In this document: piece after piece, positions 8,401-16,728 of the stretch
Layout: each line of letters starts with the position of its first letter
Position numbering within the stretch: position 1 is the first letter of the stretch
Assembly: GCA_029263355.1 (NCBI GenBank)
Contig: JAJCXQ010000056.1
Location: 1-35,953 of the forward strand
DNA length: 35,953 nucleotides
Direction: 5' to 3'
Source of the DNA: Acidobacteriota bacterium
Lineage (GTDB): Bacteria; Acidobacteriota; Thermoanaerobaculia; Multivoradales; J023
Translations under genes and position numbers: made by a program
Notes under the pieces: model-generated
The model's database searches: none
The model's input: only the letters and a program-made list of their open reading frames with translations
What the model was told of the DNA's origin: nothing

Positions 8401-8894
8401 GCTGTACTGAGATCGCGACCGGAAGTAAAGAGTCGCTGGCCCTCTCTACCTGTCTAAACCTACCGTCGAGATGAAGGTTGACAGTGAAACCATGAAAGTC
8501 CAATATACGCTTGGCCCTGGGGTACTGAGCGCCCGTTCAGGATTTTGGAACGGCCCTATCGAAACGCCCTTCGCGATCAGGCAGTCGCCAAACTCGCCAC
8601 TCACTAGCCGACGTTCTGTCGGATCCCAGTCATCAAGTCGAAAAAACTGAGCAGGAGATTGCCGGTGGCTTCCCGTAGGGCGGCTCCGAGCTTCTTTTTC
8701 GTAGCAACCGGTAGGAACGAGTTTATTGACTTAGCGGTTTGTAAGACAGAAGACGCTTGGACAATCTGTCAGTGTATGGCGCAAGGAAGATGTCGACAAA
8801 GTGTCCGATCCGTTATCTTGTGATTACAAGCAGGGTTGGTCTGAACGTCTGCCAGTGTTTGCTCGTAGATCGTTTGCTAGTAGATCCGCCAGTC
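8401..8894. other. gene-free intergenic region
   Basis: About 490 bp precede the promoter of the next gene, with no convincing coding frame. It contains a TTGACA hexamer at 8478-8483 with only a poor -10 (CAATAT at 8501). There is also a small hairpin CCGAC-N5-GTCGG (8608-8622) and a near direct repeat GCTCGTAGATC / GCTAGTAGATC around 8860-8888. A small RNA is possible but not supported by a clear terminator. Confidence 0.5.
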
Positions 8895-8923
8895 TTGACT
8901 TTCTGGTCTATGATCTCAATAAT
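8895..8923 (+). promoter_or_regulatory. sigma70-like promoter of the dual HTH/AT-hook gene
   Basis: TTGACT (8895-8900) and AATAAT (8918-8923) are separated by 17 bp; each hexamer matches consensus at five of six positions. The predicted transcript would begin near 8930, giving a leader of about 70 nt. Confidence 0.65.
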
Positions 8924-8967
8924 GTTCTAGGGCTTTATTCTAACAACGCTACGCACTCTCACCGAAC

Positions 8968-8991
8968 GGCCACATCGAATGGCCAAGGAGG
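8968..8991 (+). promoter_or_regulatory. leader hairpin abutting a near-perfect Shine-Dalgarno
   Basis: GGCCA (8968-8972) pairs with TGGCC (8980-8984) across a 7-nt loop. It is followed without a gap by AAGGAGG (8985-8991), which is 9 nt before the ATG at 9001. The ribosome-binding site is among the strongest in the window and sets the start codon; the adjacent hairpin could modulate its access. Confidence 0.65.
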
Positions 8992-9000
8992 CTTTACGAC

Positions 9001-9744
9001 ATGGCTCAAGCAGCCAAGCTCTTTACGCTAACGGAGGTGGCTAAGAAGACTAACATCTCTATGCCAACCCTGCAGCGCTACAAGAAGCTCTACCAAAAAC
9101 GGATTCCTTCGCAAGGCGCAGGTCGCAAGCAACGCTACCCGGAAGAAGCGCTTGCTGTTTTCCTCGAACTCAAGAAAGAGAATATTGGAAGACGCGGTCG
9201 CCCGAGAAAAAGCGCTTCAGCGGCGCCTGTTGCGAGCACCGTGAAGGCTGCTGCGAAGCGAGCCACCGCGAAGCCAGCTGCTGCGAAGCGAGGCCGTAAG
9301 CCGGCGGCGAAGCAACCAGGTGAAAAGGCTTCCTCTTCCGAGGAGCTCTTGACGTTGACTCAGGTGAGCAAGTTGACGGGGGTCTCCTACCCGACCTTGT
9401 TGAGGTATGTGAAGACGAACCTTGCCAAGATTCCACACAAAGGAACGGGTAGGGCGAGACGCTTCAAGCCAGCTGCGGTAGCCGTCTTCAAGAGTCTACG
9501 GGAGAAGAGTAAGCGGGGGCGCAAGAGTAAGGCTGCGTTAGCGGCAGCTGCCGGGCAGGCAGCTCCTACGGCGGCGCCAAAGCCAGCAGCTCGACGTGGT
9601 AGGCCGCCGAAAGAGGTCGATTCGTCGCAGCTCATAGAGCGAGTCGTAGTGCTCGAGAAAGCACTTCGGAAGCTGGAACGGCTTTGTGCAAAGCAGCAAA
9701 AGCAGATAGAAAAACCCTTCCGGGTTGTTCTCGCTCGTAAGTAG
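9001..9744 (+). CDS. tandem MerR-like helix-turn-helix protein with AT-hook-like motifs
   Basis: A 247-residue, strongly basic, Ala/Lys-rich protein. It contains two homologous MerR/excisionase-like winged-helix units: residues about 6-62 (LFTLTEVAKKTNISMPTLQRY) and about 115-170 (LLTLTQVSKLTGVSYPTLLRY). Each ends in a Gly-Arg turn and a PEEALAVF/KPAAVAVF helix. They are separated and followed by flexible tracts with AT-hook-like cores: RGRPRK (about 65-70), KRGRKPA, KRGRKSK and RRGRPPKE. A predicted coiled coil with a single Cys ends the protein (VVVLEKALRKLERLCAKQQKQIEK). MerR domains bind DNA and AT-hooks grip the minor groove of AT-rich DNA, so I infer an abundant nucleoid-associated or global regulator. 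It has its own promoter, strong ribosome-binding site and terminator. The exact family is not recognised. Confidence 0.82.
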   Translation: MAQAAKLFTLTEVAKKTNISMPTLQRYKKLYQKRIPSQGAGRKQRYPEEALAVFLELKKENIGRRGRPRKSASAAPVASTVKAAAKRATAKPAAAKRGRKPAAKQPGEKASSSEELLTLTQVSKLTGVSYPTLLRYVKTNLAKIPHKGTGRARRFKPAAVAVFKSLREKSKRGRKSKAALAAAAGQAAPTAAPKPAARRGRPPKEVDSSQLIERVVVLEKALRKLERLCAKQQKQIEKPFRVVLARK

Positions 9745-9770
9745 CAGTCGGTTCTCTGTTCCGACGAAGA

Positions 9771-9798
9771 AGCCCCTCGTTCCGAGGGGCTTTTGCTT
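9771..9798 (+). terminator. intrinsic terminator
   Basis: A 9-bp GC-rich stem, AGCCCCTCG (9771-9779) with CGAGGGGCT (9783-9791), has a 3-nt loop. It is followed by TTTT GC TTTTT. It lies 26 nt after the stop of the dual HTH gene. It could also stop thiL transcription arriving on the minus strand, although the opposite-side T-run is weaker. Confidence 0.9.
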
Positions 9799-9850
9799 TT
9801 TGTGCTGCCTTTCGATGGCCAGCTCTTGCCAAGGGTCTCTAGCAGTCAAC

Positions 9851-10846
9851 TCAATCTGACAAGTGGTCCCAGCCATCTGCTGGCAATAGCTCCTCGCTGT
9901 CGTTGCCGACCACGAAAACGCCATCTTCAATGACCGAGCCAATCTGTGTGCAAGCAAACTGTTCCGGCGGAACAATTCCACGGGGTAGCGTGAAAAGCAG
10001 TACATAGTCTTCGCCGCCTTTGAGGGCTAGATCCTGCCATTTGACCTCGGCGATATCAGCCAGCCGCTCGAGATGAATCGGCAGCGGCAACCGGTCCAGG
10101 TGAATTCTTGCCCCAACGTCGCTCAGGCGGCACAAGCGGTGTAGGTCTAGAGCTAGGCTGTCCGAAATGTCAATGGCGGTGGCTACTGGGCAAGTGCCGA
10201 GCCAAGCTCCCAACTTGAGTTGTGGTTGCGGCTCGAGATGACGGCGAATTGCTAACGTAGCTGGCGAGATGAGGGAGTCAGGTATTCTCATGTTTTCGGA
10301 GACGTTCAAAAATCCCCCCTCGAGGTTAGCTCCTCGGCGAAGTAGTTGCAAACCAGCAGCGGCCTCCCCGACTGTCCCACCCAGCCAAATACTCTCTCCA
10401 ACTCTGGCGGTGTCGCGGCGCAACCAACGTTGCCCATTCGGTTTGGCTCCTAGTAGCGTCATGACCGCAGCCACTTGGGGTTGGCGCGAAAGATCCCCTC
10501 CAGCTAGTTCGAGCTTGCATGTTTCGCAAGCGTCTACGAGAGCATTGAAGAACCGCTGATGGTCGAACCCTTGTGGCGCCGACAAGGCTAAAAAGGCAAA
10601 AGAGGGCAGGGCGCCCATGGCTGCGAGATCGGATAGGTTAACTGCAAGCAGGCGGCGGGCGATGATTTCTGGATCGAGCCCATTCAGGAAGTGGACACCT
10701 TCAATCTGGCTATCCATGGTGACAGCCCATCGCTCAGATCGTGGCAGTATCGCAGCATCGTCCCCAATCAAACGACCACCGGTATCCGCAGTGCGCTCAC
10801 GCAGCCAAGCGATCAAGGCGTCTTCGTTGAGCGGTCGGCCTTCCAT
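9851..10846 (-). CDS. thiL: thiamine-monophosphate kinase
   Basis: ThiL uses ATP to phosphorylate thiamine monophosphate to the cofactor thiamine diphosphate in the cytoplasm. At 331 residues it has the usual family length. It shows the AIR-synthase-like signatures IGDDAAIL (about 27-34), MDSQIEGVHF, the metal-binding LAVNLSDLAAMGA and ELAGGDLSR, plus a C-terminal KGGEDYVLLFT typical of ThiL. Its ATG (10844-10846) overlaps the lon stop codon by one base (TAATG on the minus strand), which implies translational coupling to lon. It is the last gene of the GTPase-nrdR-lon-thiL operon. No other thiamine genes are nearby. Confidence 0.95.
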   Translation of the reverse strand: MEGRPLNEDALIAWLRERTADTGGRLIGDDAAILPRSERWAVTMDSQIEGVHFLNGLDPEIIARRLLAVNLSDLAAMGALPSFAFLALSAPQGFDHQRFFNALVDACETCKLELAGGDLSRQPQVAAVMTLLGAKPNGQRWLRRDTARVGESIWLGGTVGEAAAGLQLLRRGANLEGGFLNVSENMRIPDSLISPATLAIRRHLEPQPQLKLGAWLGTCPVATAIDISDSLALDLHRLCRLSDVGARIHLDRLPLPIHLERLADIAEVKWQDLALKGGEDYVLLFTLPRGIVPPEQFACTQIGSVIEDGVFVVGNDSEELLPADGWDHLSD

Positions 10847-13224
10847 TACGACTTAGGTGTGTCGGTATGCCACCCGATCAGTGCCTGGGTCAGAACATCT
10901 TCCATAGTGTCCGCAAAATGGAATTTGAGCTTCTTGCGAAGGCGTGATGGTAGCTCGACCAAGTCTCGTTGATTGCCTTGGGGGATAATCACCTTCTCGA
11001 TGCCTGCGGCATGAGCGGCAAGTGCCTTTTCTTTCAGCCCGCCGATCGGCAAAATCACGCCTCGTAGCGTAATCTCTCCGGTCATAGCGACTTTCCTGTC
11101 GACTTCGAGCTGCGTCAACATCGAAAGGATCGCTGTAGCAATCGTGATACCTGCTGAAGGTCCGTCTTTAGGGATGGAACCCGCCGGTGCATGTACGTGT
11201 ATGTCATGTTTGGCAAAAAACTTTCGGTCGTAGCGACCTGTTGCCGACAACGTATGCGCGTAGGACAAGGCGGTTTGTCCGGACTCTCTCATGACGTCGC
11301 CAAGTTGACCCGTTAGGAGCAGTTTGCCGTCACCGGGGACCGCAACGGCTTCGATGATCAACAGATCTCCACCGTTGGCTGTCCAAGCCAGACCGGTCGC
11401 GACACCCACACGATGTCGGTCGAGCAGTGTTTCGTTGAAGTGCTTTTCTGGTCCGAGGAACTGCTTGACTTGTCGCGGACGTACGGAAAGGTTGACACTC
11501 TTTCCTCGGGCTACTTTGACGGCGATCTTGCGACAGATTGCAGCCAGCTCACGCTCGAGATTACGCAGGCCAACTTCGCTTGTGTAACCCTGAATAATCC
11601 TCTTCAGGCCCGGCTTGGAAAAGTGTAATTGATCTTGCTGGAGGCCGTTCTCGGATAATTGTTTGGGTATCAAGTGGCGTCGTGCAATCTCGAGTTTGTC
11701 CTGTTCTGTGTAACCACTCAGTCTGATAACTTCCATGCGGTCGAGAAATGCGGGCTGTATCGGCTCGAGAAGATTCGCGGTAGTGATGAAGAAGACGCGG
11801 GAAAGATCATAGGAAACACCGAGGTAGTGATCACGGAAACTAACATTCTGTTCGGGGTCCAGGACTTCTAAGAGGGCTGACGACGGATCCCCCCGATGGT
11901 TCATGCTGATCTTGTCGATTTCGTCGAGCATGAAGACGGGATTACTGGTTCCTGCCTGGTGGATGCCTTGGACGATGCGACCGGGCATTGCGCCAACATA
12001 AGTTCGTCGATGGCCGCGAACTTCAGCTTCGTCTCGAATTCCTCCGAGAGAGATTCGGACGAACTTTCGGTCGAGAGCCCGAGCAATCGATCGTCCTAGG
12101 GACGTCTTGCCAACTCCAGGCGGACCGACGAAGCACAAAATAGGCCCTTTGGCGTCTGGTTTGAGCCGGCGAACAGCTAGCAGCTCGATGATCCTTTCCT
12201 TGACTTTGTCGAGGTCATAGTGGTCGGTATCGAGAACAGTTCGAGCACGTTCAAGATCCAGCTTGTCTGAGCTGGTGATACCCCAAGGTAGGCTAGTCAA
12301 CCAATCGAGATACGTACGGATAATGCTGTTCTCAGCGCTGTCAGGGTGTGATCTTTCCAGTCTTCGAATTTGCTTTTCTAATTCTTCGAAAGCGTCTTCG
12401 GGTAGCCTCTTGTCTTTTGCTAACTGTCGGTAGGCAGCGACTTCCTCGCCGAACTCATCGCTGTCGCCCAGCTCTTGCTGAATCGCCTTGAGCTGCTGGC
12501 GCAGAAAGAATTCCCTTTGGCTGCGGTCGATTTCTTCCCTAGCCTGGGACGAGATGGCAGCCTGCATATCGAGGACTTCGATCTCACGATGCAGATGCTC
12601 GTTGACCGCGAGGAGCCGAGGGATCGGATCGATCATCTCGAGGAGCTTCTGTGTGTCTTCCGTGCTGAGGTCGAGATTGCTGGCCGCTAGATCTGCCAGA
12701 CGTCCCGGGTCCCCGATATTTGCTGCGACAACCATAACCTCGGGCGAGATGTTCTTGCCAAGATGTATCGCCTTCTCGAGATTGTCACGCACGTTGCGAA
12801 CCAAAGCCTTCTTCTCGAGATCGAGTGGGCTTTCGGCTCTGTCGACGATACTCTGGACACGGCCTTGGAAGAAGGGTTCGGTTTGGCTCAGGTTCTCTAG
12901 TCGGGCGCGTGCAAGACCCTGAACCAAAATGCGAACGCGGCCGTCAGGTAGCTTCAGCATCCGCATGATCATGCCGACGGTGCCGACATCGCAGAGTTGA
13001 TCCGCGGTAGGGTCTTCGATATTCGGATCTTTCTGGGCAACCAGCATGACCAGTCGATCGCCCCCCAGTGCTTGGTCTACAGCCAGTACGTTCTTTTCGG
13101 GCCCGAGTGACAGGGGAACGACAATGTAAGGAAAGACCACCGCCTCCTTGAGTGGTAGAACAGGAAGTACATCGGGCAGTTTGAAGTCGGCGCTTTCGCC
13201 GAGCGTAAGGTCGTCTTGAAACAT
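10846..13224 (-). CDS. lon: ATP-dependent protease Lon
   Basis: This 792-residue Lon protease degrades misfolded and regulatory proteins. The N-terminal substrate-binding LON domain covers about residues 15-205 (LPVLPLKEAVVFPYIVVPL), followed by a coiled-coil linker (REFFLRQQLKAIQQELGD). The AAA+ module has GPPGVGKTS near residue 365 and Walker B VFMLDEIDKI. The C-terminal protease domain carries the catalytic Ser in KDGPSAGIT (about 688) and Lys in PIGGLKEKAL (about 730). The length and motif order match bacterial LonA. It follows nrdR after 60 nt and is coupled to thiL downstream. The ribosome-binding site is weak (GGGAAC). No heat-shock operator was seen before it. Confidence 0.97.
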   Translation of the reverse strand: MFQDDLTLGESADFKLPDVLPVLPLKEAVVFPYIVVPLSLGPEKNVLAVDQALGGDRLVMLVAQKDPNIEDPTADQLCDVGTVGMIMRMLKLPDGRVRILVQGLARARLENLSQTEPFFQGRVQSIVDRAESPLDLEKKALVRNVRDNLEKAIHLGKNISPEVMVVAANIGDPGRLADLAASNLDLSTEDTQKLLEMIDPIPRLLAVNEHLHREIEVLDMQAAISSQAREEIDRSQREFFLRQQLKAIQQELGDSDEFGEEVAAYRQLAKDKRLPEDAFEELEKQIRRLERSHPDSAENSIIRTYLDWLTSLPWGITSSDKLDLERARTVLDTDHYDLDKVKERIIELLAVRRLKPDAKGPILCFVGPPGVGKTSLGRSIARALDRKFVRISLGGIRDEAEVRGHRRTYVGAMPGRIVQGIHQAGTSNPVFMLDEIDKISMNHRGDPSSALLEVLDPEQNVSFRDHYLGVSYDLSRVFFITTANLLEPIQPAFLDRMEVIRLSGYTEQDKLEIARRHLIPKQLSENGLQQDQLHFSKPGLKRIIQGYTSEVGLRNLERELAAICRKIAVKVARGKSVNLSVRPRQVKQFLGPEKHFNETLLDRHRVGVATGLAWTANGGDLLIIEAVAVPGDGKLLLTGQLGDVMRESGQTALSYAHTLSATGRYDRKFFAKHDIHVHAPAGSIPKDGPSAGITIATAILSMLTQLEVDRKVAMTGEITLRGVILPIGGLKEKALAAHAAGIEKVIIPQGNQRDLVELPSRLRKKLKFHFADTMEDVLTQALIGWHTDTPKS

Positions 13225-13284
13225 CTGCGCGTTCCCGTTGGCACGGGCCAGCCTTGTTAGGTGCCTGGCTACGGTTCCGGCCTA

Positions 13285-13755
13285 TCAGTCCGTCGTTGTG
13301 GTGGGCTGATTGAGTAGGTTCTGGACCTCGTCCACAAAGGCGCCGATGTCTTCGAATCTGCGGTATACAGACGCGAAACGAACGTAGGCGACTGGATCGA
13401 GCTCACGAAGCTCCTCCATGACCGTTGCGCCAATTTCCTGCGTGGAGATTTCGCGATCTTCTTTGAGGTGTAGGCGTTGCTCGATCAACTCGGCGATGTC
13501 TTCCTGTCTTTTCGCCGGAATGGTTCGTTTCTCGCAAGCCTTCATCAAACCGCCTAGGAGCTTGGAGCGACTGAATTCTTCACGTCGCCCATCAGACTTG
13601 ACGACCAGATAAGGGATATTCTCGATCTGTTCGTACGACGTAAATCGTCGCCCACACTCGAGGCACTCCCGGCGTCGCCGGATCATCGCGCCATCACGGC
13701 TTTCGCGTGAATCGACGACACGATCATGGTTCTTCGTGCAGAACGGACAGTTCAT
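13285..13755 (-). CDS. nrdR: transcriptional repressor NrdR
   Basis: NrdR represses ribonucleotide reductase genes in response to nucleotide levels. The 156-residue protein has the N-terminal zinc ribbon with Cys3, Cys6, Cys31 and Cys34, the family hallmark RRRRECLECGRRFTSYE, and an ATP-cone from about residue 46 to 136. It starts at ATG 13755, 24 nt downstream of the GTPase gene, and precedes lon. Ribonucleotide reductase genes are not in this window, so the repressor acts elsewhere. Length and motifs are fully standard. Confidence 0.97.
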   Translation of the reverse strand: MNCPFCTKNHDRVVDSRESRDGAMIRRRRECLECGRRFTSYEQIENIPYLVVKSDGRREEFSRSKLLGGLMKACEKRTIPAKRQEDIAELIEQRLHLKEDREISTQEIGATVMEELRELDPVAYVRFASVYRRFEDIGAFVDEVQNLLNQPTTTTD

Positions 13756-13779
13756 GTCGTCGAGCCTCGTCGGGGCACG

Positions 13780-15339
13780 CTACGGGGAACTGTGCAGTGC
13801 GATGTTGAGGCGCAGGAGGAATTCTTCGAGGGAGCCCGCTTCCTCGATATCGATGTGAAGGTGCCGCGCTTCGTCAACGATTTGGCGTTCTGAGTCTTCG
13901 ATTTGCAAAGTTAGGGAAACGCGCTGGGCTCGACTAAAGTCGGCGCGATTCAGCTTCATTTTGATGTCGCGGTTGATCTCGTGTTTGCCGTTACTGCGTG
14001 TGACCGCCTTGACATCCACGGTCTGGCGTCGGAGCTTCTCGAGTTCCTCTAGAGCGTCGAAGCCAGACGACCGGTGCCGGGTTTTGCGGGGTGGCGACAT
14101 CGGGCTAGCCGTGAGATCAGGCTTTCGGGCAACAGGTTGTGCAGTTTCTTCCTCTGCTCTTTCCGAAAGCCGTGTCTCATTCGTCGCGTCGACCTCGTGG
14201 CCCGCTTCGGGCGCTAAAGCCTCTGGCTTGGTGCTCGCTGCGGGCTGCGGTGGGGCCGTGTTGGTGTCCTCGAGTGTGGCAGCTTCCTGTTGCTGCGGAG
14301 TTGTGGCAGCTTCCGCTTGGGGTGTTAACGCTGCATCGACAAGGTCCATTTCTGGATCTGTGCTGGGCGTTGTCTCGGAATGTACCGGCGACTGGGGTTC
14401 ATCTCCGGAAACCGCTGCTCCCGGGACGATCTCACGACTCGTTTGAGAGTCGGTCAAAGAGGGACCAGAGAGCGGCTCCGCGACCTCGAGTGCTGGCGGC
14501 TCGAGGTCGAGATTCGAGAGGACTTGCGAGTCGGTCGTGGCTGTCGAATGGGGAAGCGTTGCCGTGGGTTTGCTTGGCCCACTCGTCGCAGTTTCCATCT
14601 TGGCTGGTTTGGCCGTGGCTGGCGCTGGCGCCGACGCCGACGGACTGGGTCTCTTGACCGAGGAGACAGGGCGCTGTTGATTCGGCGGCCGAACGACGGG
14701 AGACATCGGCCTCTTCGCCGAACCAGCTAGTGTGCCTTCAGGACGGCTTTTGGTCAGTCTCTTCTTCAGCGCTAGTAAAGTCGCCTTCGAAATCATCTTG
14801 AGAGTTTCGAAGACACCATCGCCATTGAGAGCTGAAGCACGCATTGCGGGCCAGTTCTGGCGATTGAGAGCCTGATCCATTTCGTCAAAGGAACAGATCC
14901 CAGGCAGGTCTTGCTTGTTGTATTGAAGCACGACGGGGATGTTGTCGAGCGACAAGCCCATCTCCGCCAGATTTTCCTCGAGATTCTGAAACGATTCCGC
15001 GTTGGCCTGCAGCATGGGTCGCTGTGAGTCGGCGACAAAGACGACGCCATCGACCCCCTTGAGGACAAGCTTACGCGTCGTGTTGTAGAAGACCTGGCCG
15101 GGTACGGTGTAGAGCTGGATGCGTGTGCTGAATCCGGCGATCGAGCCGACATCGATCGGCAGGAGATCGAAGAAGAGTGTGCGGTCTGTCTCTGTAGCGA
15201 GGGATACCATCTCACCGCGAGATTCGGTGGATGTGTGTTCAAATATCCACTGCAGGTTGGTAGTTTTGCCACACAAACCTGGGCCGTAGTAGACGACTTT
15301 TGCAGCCATCTGCATGGTGCTGTAGTTGAAGAAGACCAT
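13780..15339 (-). CDS. MglA-like small GTPase with a long Pro/Ala/Thr-rich linker and extra C-terminal domain
   Basis: A 519-residue protein. Residues 1-200 form a Ras-like GTPase of the MglA type, with P-loop GPGLCGKTT (19-27), switch region SLATETDRTLFFDLLP (47-61), TVPGQ (78-82) and NKQD (141-144). MglA proteins set cell polarity and motility in myxobacteria and Thermus. Residues about 205-430 are a low-complexity Ser/Pro/Thr/Ala/Glu tail, probably disordered. The last 80 residues look like a compact domain with beta-strand and charged segments (VSLTLQIEDSERQIVDEARH). MglA itself ends at about 195 residues, so most of this protein is extra. ATG 15339 is preceded by AGAGG. It is the first gene of the nrdR-lon-thiL operon. 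No MglB-type activator gene is adjacent. Confidence 0.87.
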   Translation of the reverse strand: MVFFNYSTMQMAAKVVYYGPGLCGKTTNLQWIFEHTSTESRGEMVSLATETDRTLFFDLLPIDVGSIAGFSTRIQLYTVPGQVFYNTTRKLVLKGVDGVVFVADSQRPMLQANAESFQNLEENLAEMGLSLDNIPVVLQYNKQDLPGICSFDEMDQALNRQNWPAMRASALNGDGVFETLKMISKATLLALKKRLTKSRPEGTLAGSAKRPMSPVVRPPNQQRPVSSVKRPSPSASAPAPATAKPAKMETATSGPSKPTATLPHSTATTDSQVLSNLDLEPPALEVAEPLSGPSLTDSQTSREIVPGAAVSGDEPQSPVHSETTPSTDPEMDLVDAALTPQAEAATTPQQQEAATLEDTNTAPPQPAASTKPEALAPEAGHEVDATNETRLSERAEEETAQPVARKPDLTASPMSPPRKTRHRSSGFDALEELEKLRRQTVDVKAVTRSNGKHEINRDIKMKLNRADFSRAQRVSLTLQIEDSERQIVDEARHLHIDIEEAGSLEEFLLRLNIALHSSP

Positions 15340-15630
15340 GGCGGGGTTTCCTCTGGGAGGAATTGGGAAGCTTAGCAGTTGGTCTATAGGTGGTCAACGA
15401 CAACTACCGGCGCTAAACTTCCCGGGGACAAGACTACAGTTGCGAGCATAAGGTAGAATAGAGGGCCGCTGAAGAGTGGTTGAGTCTAGTGTCTGTTCTG
15501 CGATCGGCAGCTTCGGTCACGAGCCTGCTTCTCAAGAAGCGAATCCCGGCCCGGACCGCATCCAACGAAGTGCATCTAGTCGGGTCTAGAACGAGAACGG
15601 TGAGCCCTTGGCCGTCGATCAGGAGAATCG
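15340..15630. other. divergent promoter region between the GTPase operon and the hrcA operon
   Basis: The 291-bp gap must hold promoters for both operons. A TAGAAT (15454-15459) could be a -10 for hrcA but lacks a good -35. TTAGC (15372-15376) and GCTAA (15412-15416) recall the ends of a CIRCE operator, but their spacing and inner bases do not fit. No small gene was identified. Confidence 0.5.
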
Positions 15631-16716
15631 GTGTCACTCAAAAGATCTGGGACACGGCTAGACATAGCGGTAGATACCAAGTCCCTCAACTCGCGTGATC
15701 GGGAGATCCTCAAGGACATCATCTATACGCACATTCTTAGTGGCGAACCGGTCAGCTCCCGTGCGGTGTCCAAGCATGCTCAGCACAGTCTTTCGGCAGC
15801 CAGCATCCGCAATATTATGGCGGACCTGGAAGAATCAGGGCTATTGGCCCAGCCGCACACCTCAGCCGGCCGCGTGCCGACGGTTGCGGCCTATCGTTTC
15901 TATGTCGAGAGTTTGATGCAGATGCGCAAGATCTCGCACAGTGAGCAGAGCTACATAGAGGACTACTTGCTCGATGCATCGAACGACACCGACCATCTGA
16001 TGAATGCAGCAACACATCTCCTGTCGGAGCTCTCCGATCAAGTGGGAATCGTCTTGACGCCGTCGATCGAAGAGATCATTCTCAAGTCGATAGACTTCGT
16101 ATCTCTAGGGCCCAAGCGAGTCTTGTGCGTCATGGTCTCGACGACGGGATTTCTCGACCACCTCGTCATCGAGGTCGAGGATGAGCTTTCTCGCGAAGAG
16201 TTAGTCCGAATCTCCAACTATGTGACGAGTAGTTATGCTGGTCACTGTCTGTCAGAGATTCGTGATCAATTGCTTCTGATGATGGATGCTGAGCGAGAAG
16301 ATGTCGACCGATGGCTCTCGGCGGCGATTACGCTAGCCAGGCGGGCAGTCGACACCTCTGCATCGAAAGAAGTGCTTGTAGAGGGTACGATCGGCCTATT
16401 GGACAAACCCGAGTTATCAGACCTCGGGCACGTCAGGCGGATGCTCGATACTTTCGCCGACAAGGCGAGATTGGTGAAAATGCTCAACAAATGCTTGAAG
16501 GGCGACGGTGTCCGGGTCTTCATTGGAGAAGATAGCGACGTCACTTCGGAACTCGATTTCAGTCTCGTAGCGACATCATACGGGGTTGGGGAAACGACCC
16601 TAGGTAGCCTTGGTATCCTAGGCCCGTCGAGAATGGAGTATCCTCGCGTGGTTCCTCTGGTTCGCTATCTGGGTGAGACCTTGAGCCGAGCCCTAGCCTC
16701 CAGGAGTACTAAGTAG
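15631..16716 (+). CDS. hrcA: heat-inducible transcription repressor HrcA
   Basis: HrcA represses chaperone operons at CIRCE operators and is itself folded by GroEL. The 361-residue protein opens with the winged-helix region: LNSRDREILKDIIYTHILSGEPVSSRAVS, then SAASIRNIMADLEESGLL and HTSAGRVPTVAAYRFYV, which are close to diagnostic. The C-terminal part carries the dimerisation/GAF-like HrcA domain, ending with the LGILGPSRMEYPRVVPLVRYLGE segment. The GTG at 15631 has AGGAG 5 nt upstream. It is first in an operon with grpE (12-nt gap), dnaK, dnaJ and prmA. I find no clear CIRCE in front of any gene of this operon. Confidence 0.96.
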   Translation: MSLKRSGTRLDIAVDTKSLNSRDREILKDIIYTHILSGEPVSSRAVSKHAQHSLSAASIRNIMADLEESGLLAQPHTSAGRVPTVAAYRFYVESLMQMRKISHSEQSYIEDYLLDASNDTDHLMNAATHLLSELSDQVGIVLTPSIEEIILKSIDFVSLGPKRVLCVMVSTTGFLDHLVIEVEDELSREELVRISNYVTSSYAGHCLSEIRDQLLLMMDAEREDVDRWLSAAITLARRAVDTSASKEVLVEGTIGLLDKPELSDLGHVRRMLDTFADKARLVKMLNKCLKGDGVRVFIGEDSDVTSELDFSLVATSYGVGETTLGSLGILGPSRMEYPRVVPLVRYLGETLSRALASRSTK

Positions 16717-16728
16717 GAGTTTTCGCAG

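Noticed and set aside
8801..9031. 76-codon plus-strand frame ahead of the dual HTH gene
   Set aside because: It overlaps the promoter, leader and start of the HTH gene and has no ribosome-binding site or recognisable protein.
13236..13258. TTGGCACGGGCC as a sigma-54 (-24/-12) promoter
   Set aside because: No GC/TTGC element sits at the required distance, and the orientation points against the operon.
15372..15416. Possible CIRCE operator: TTAGC ... GCTAA upstream of hrcA
   Set aside because: The spacing between half-sites and the inner bases do not match TTAGCACTC-N9-GAGTGCTAA.
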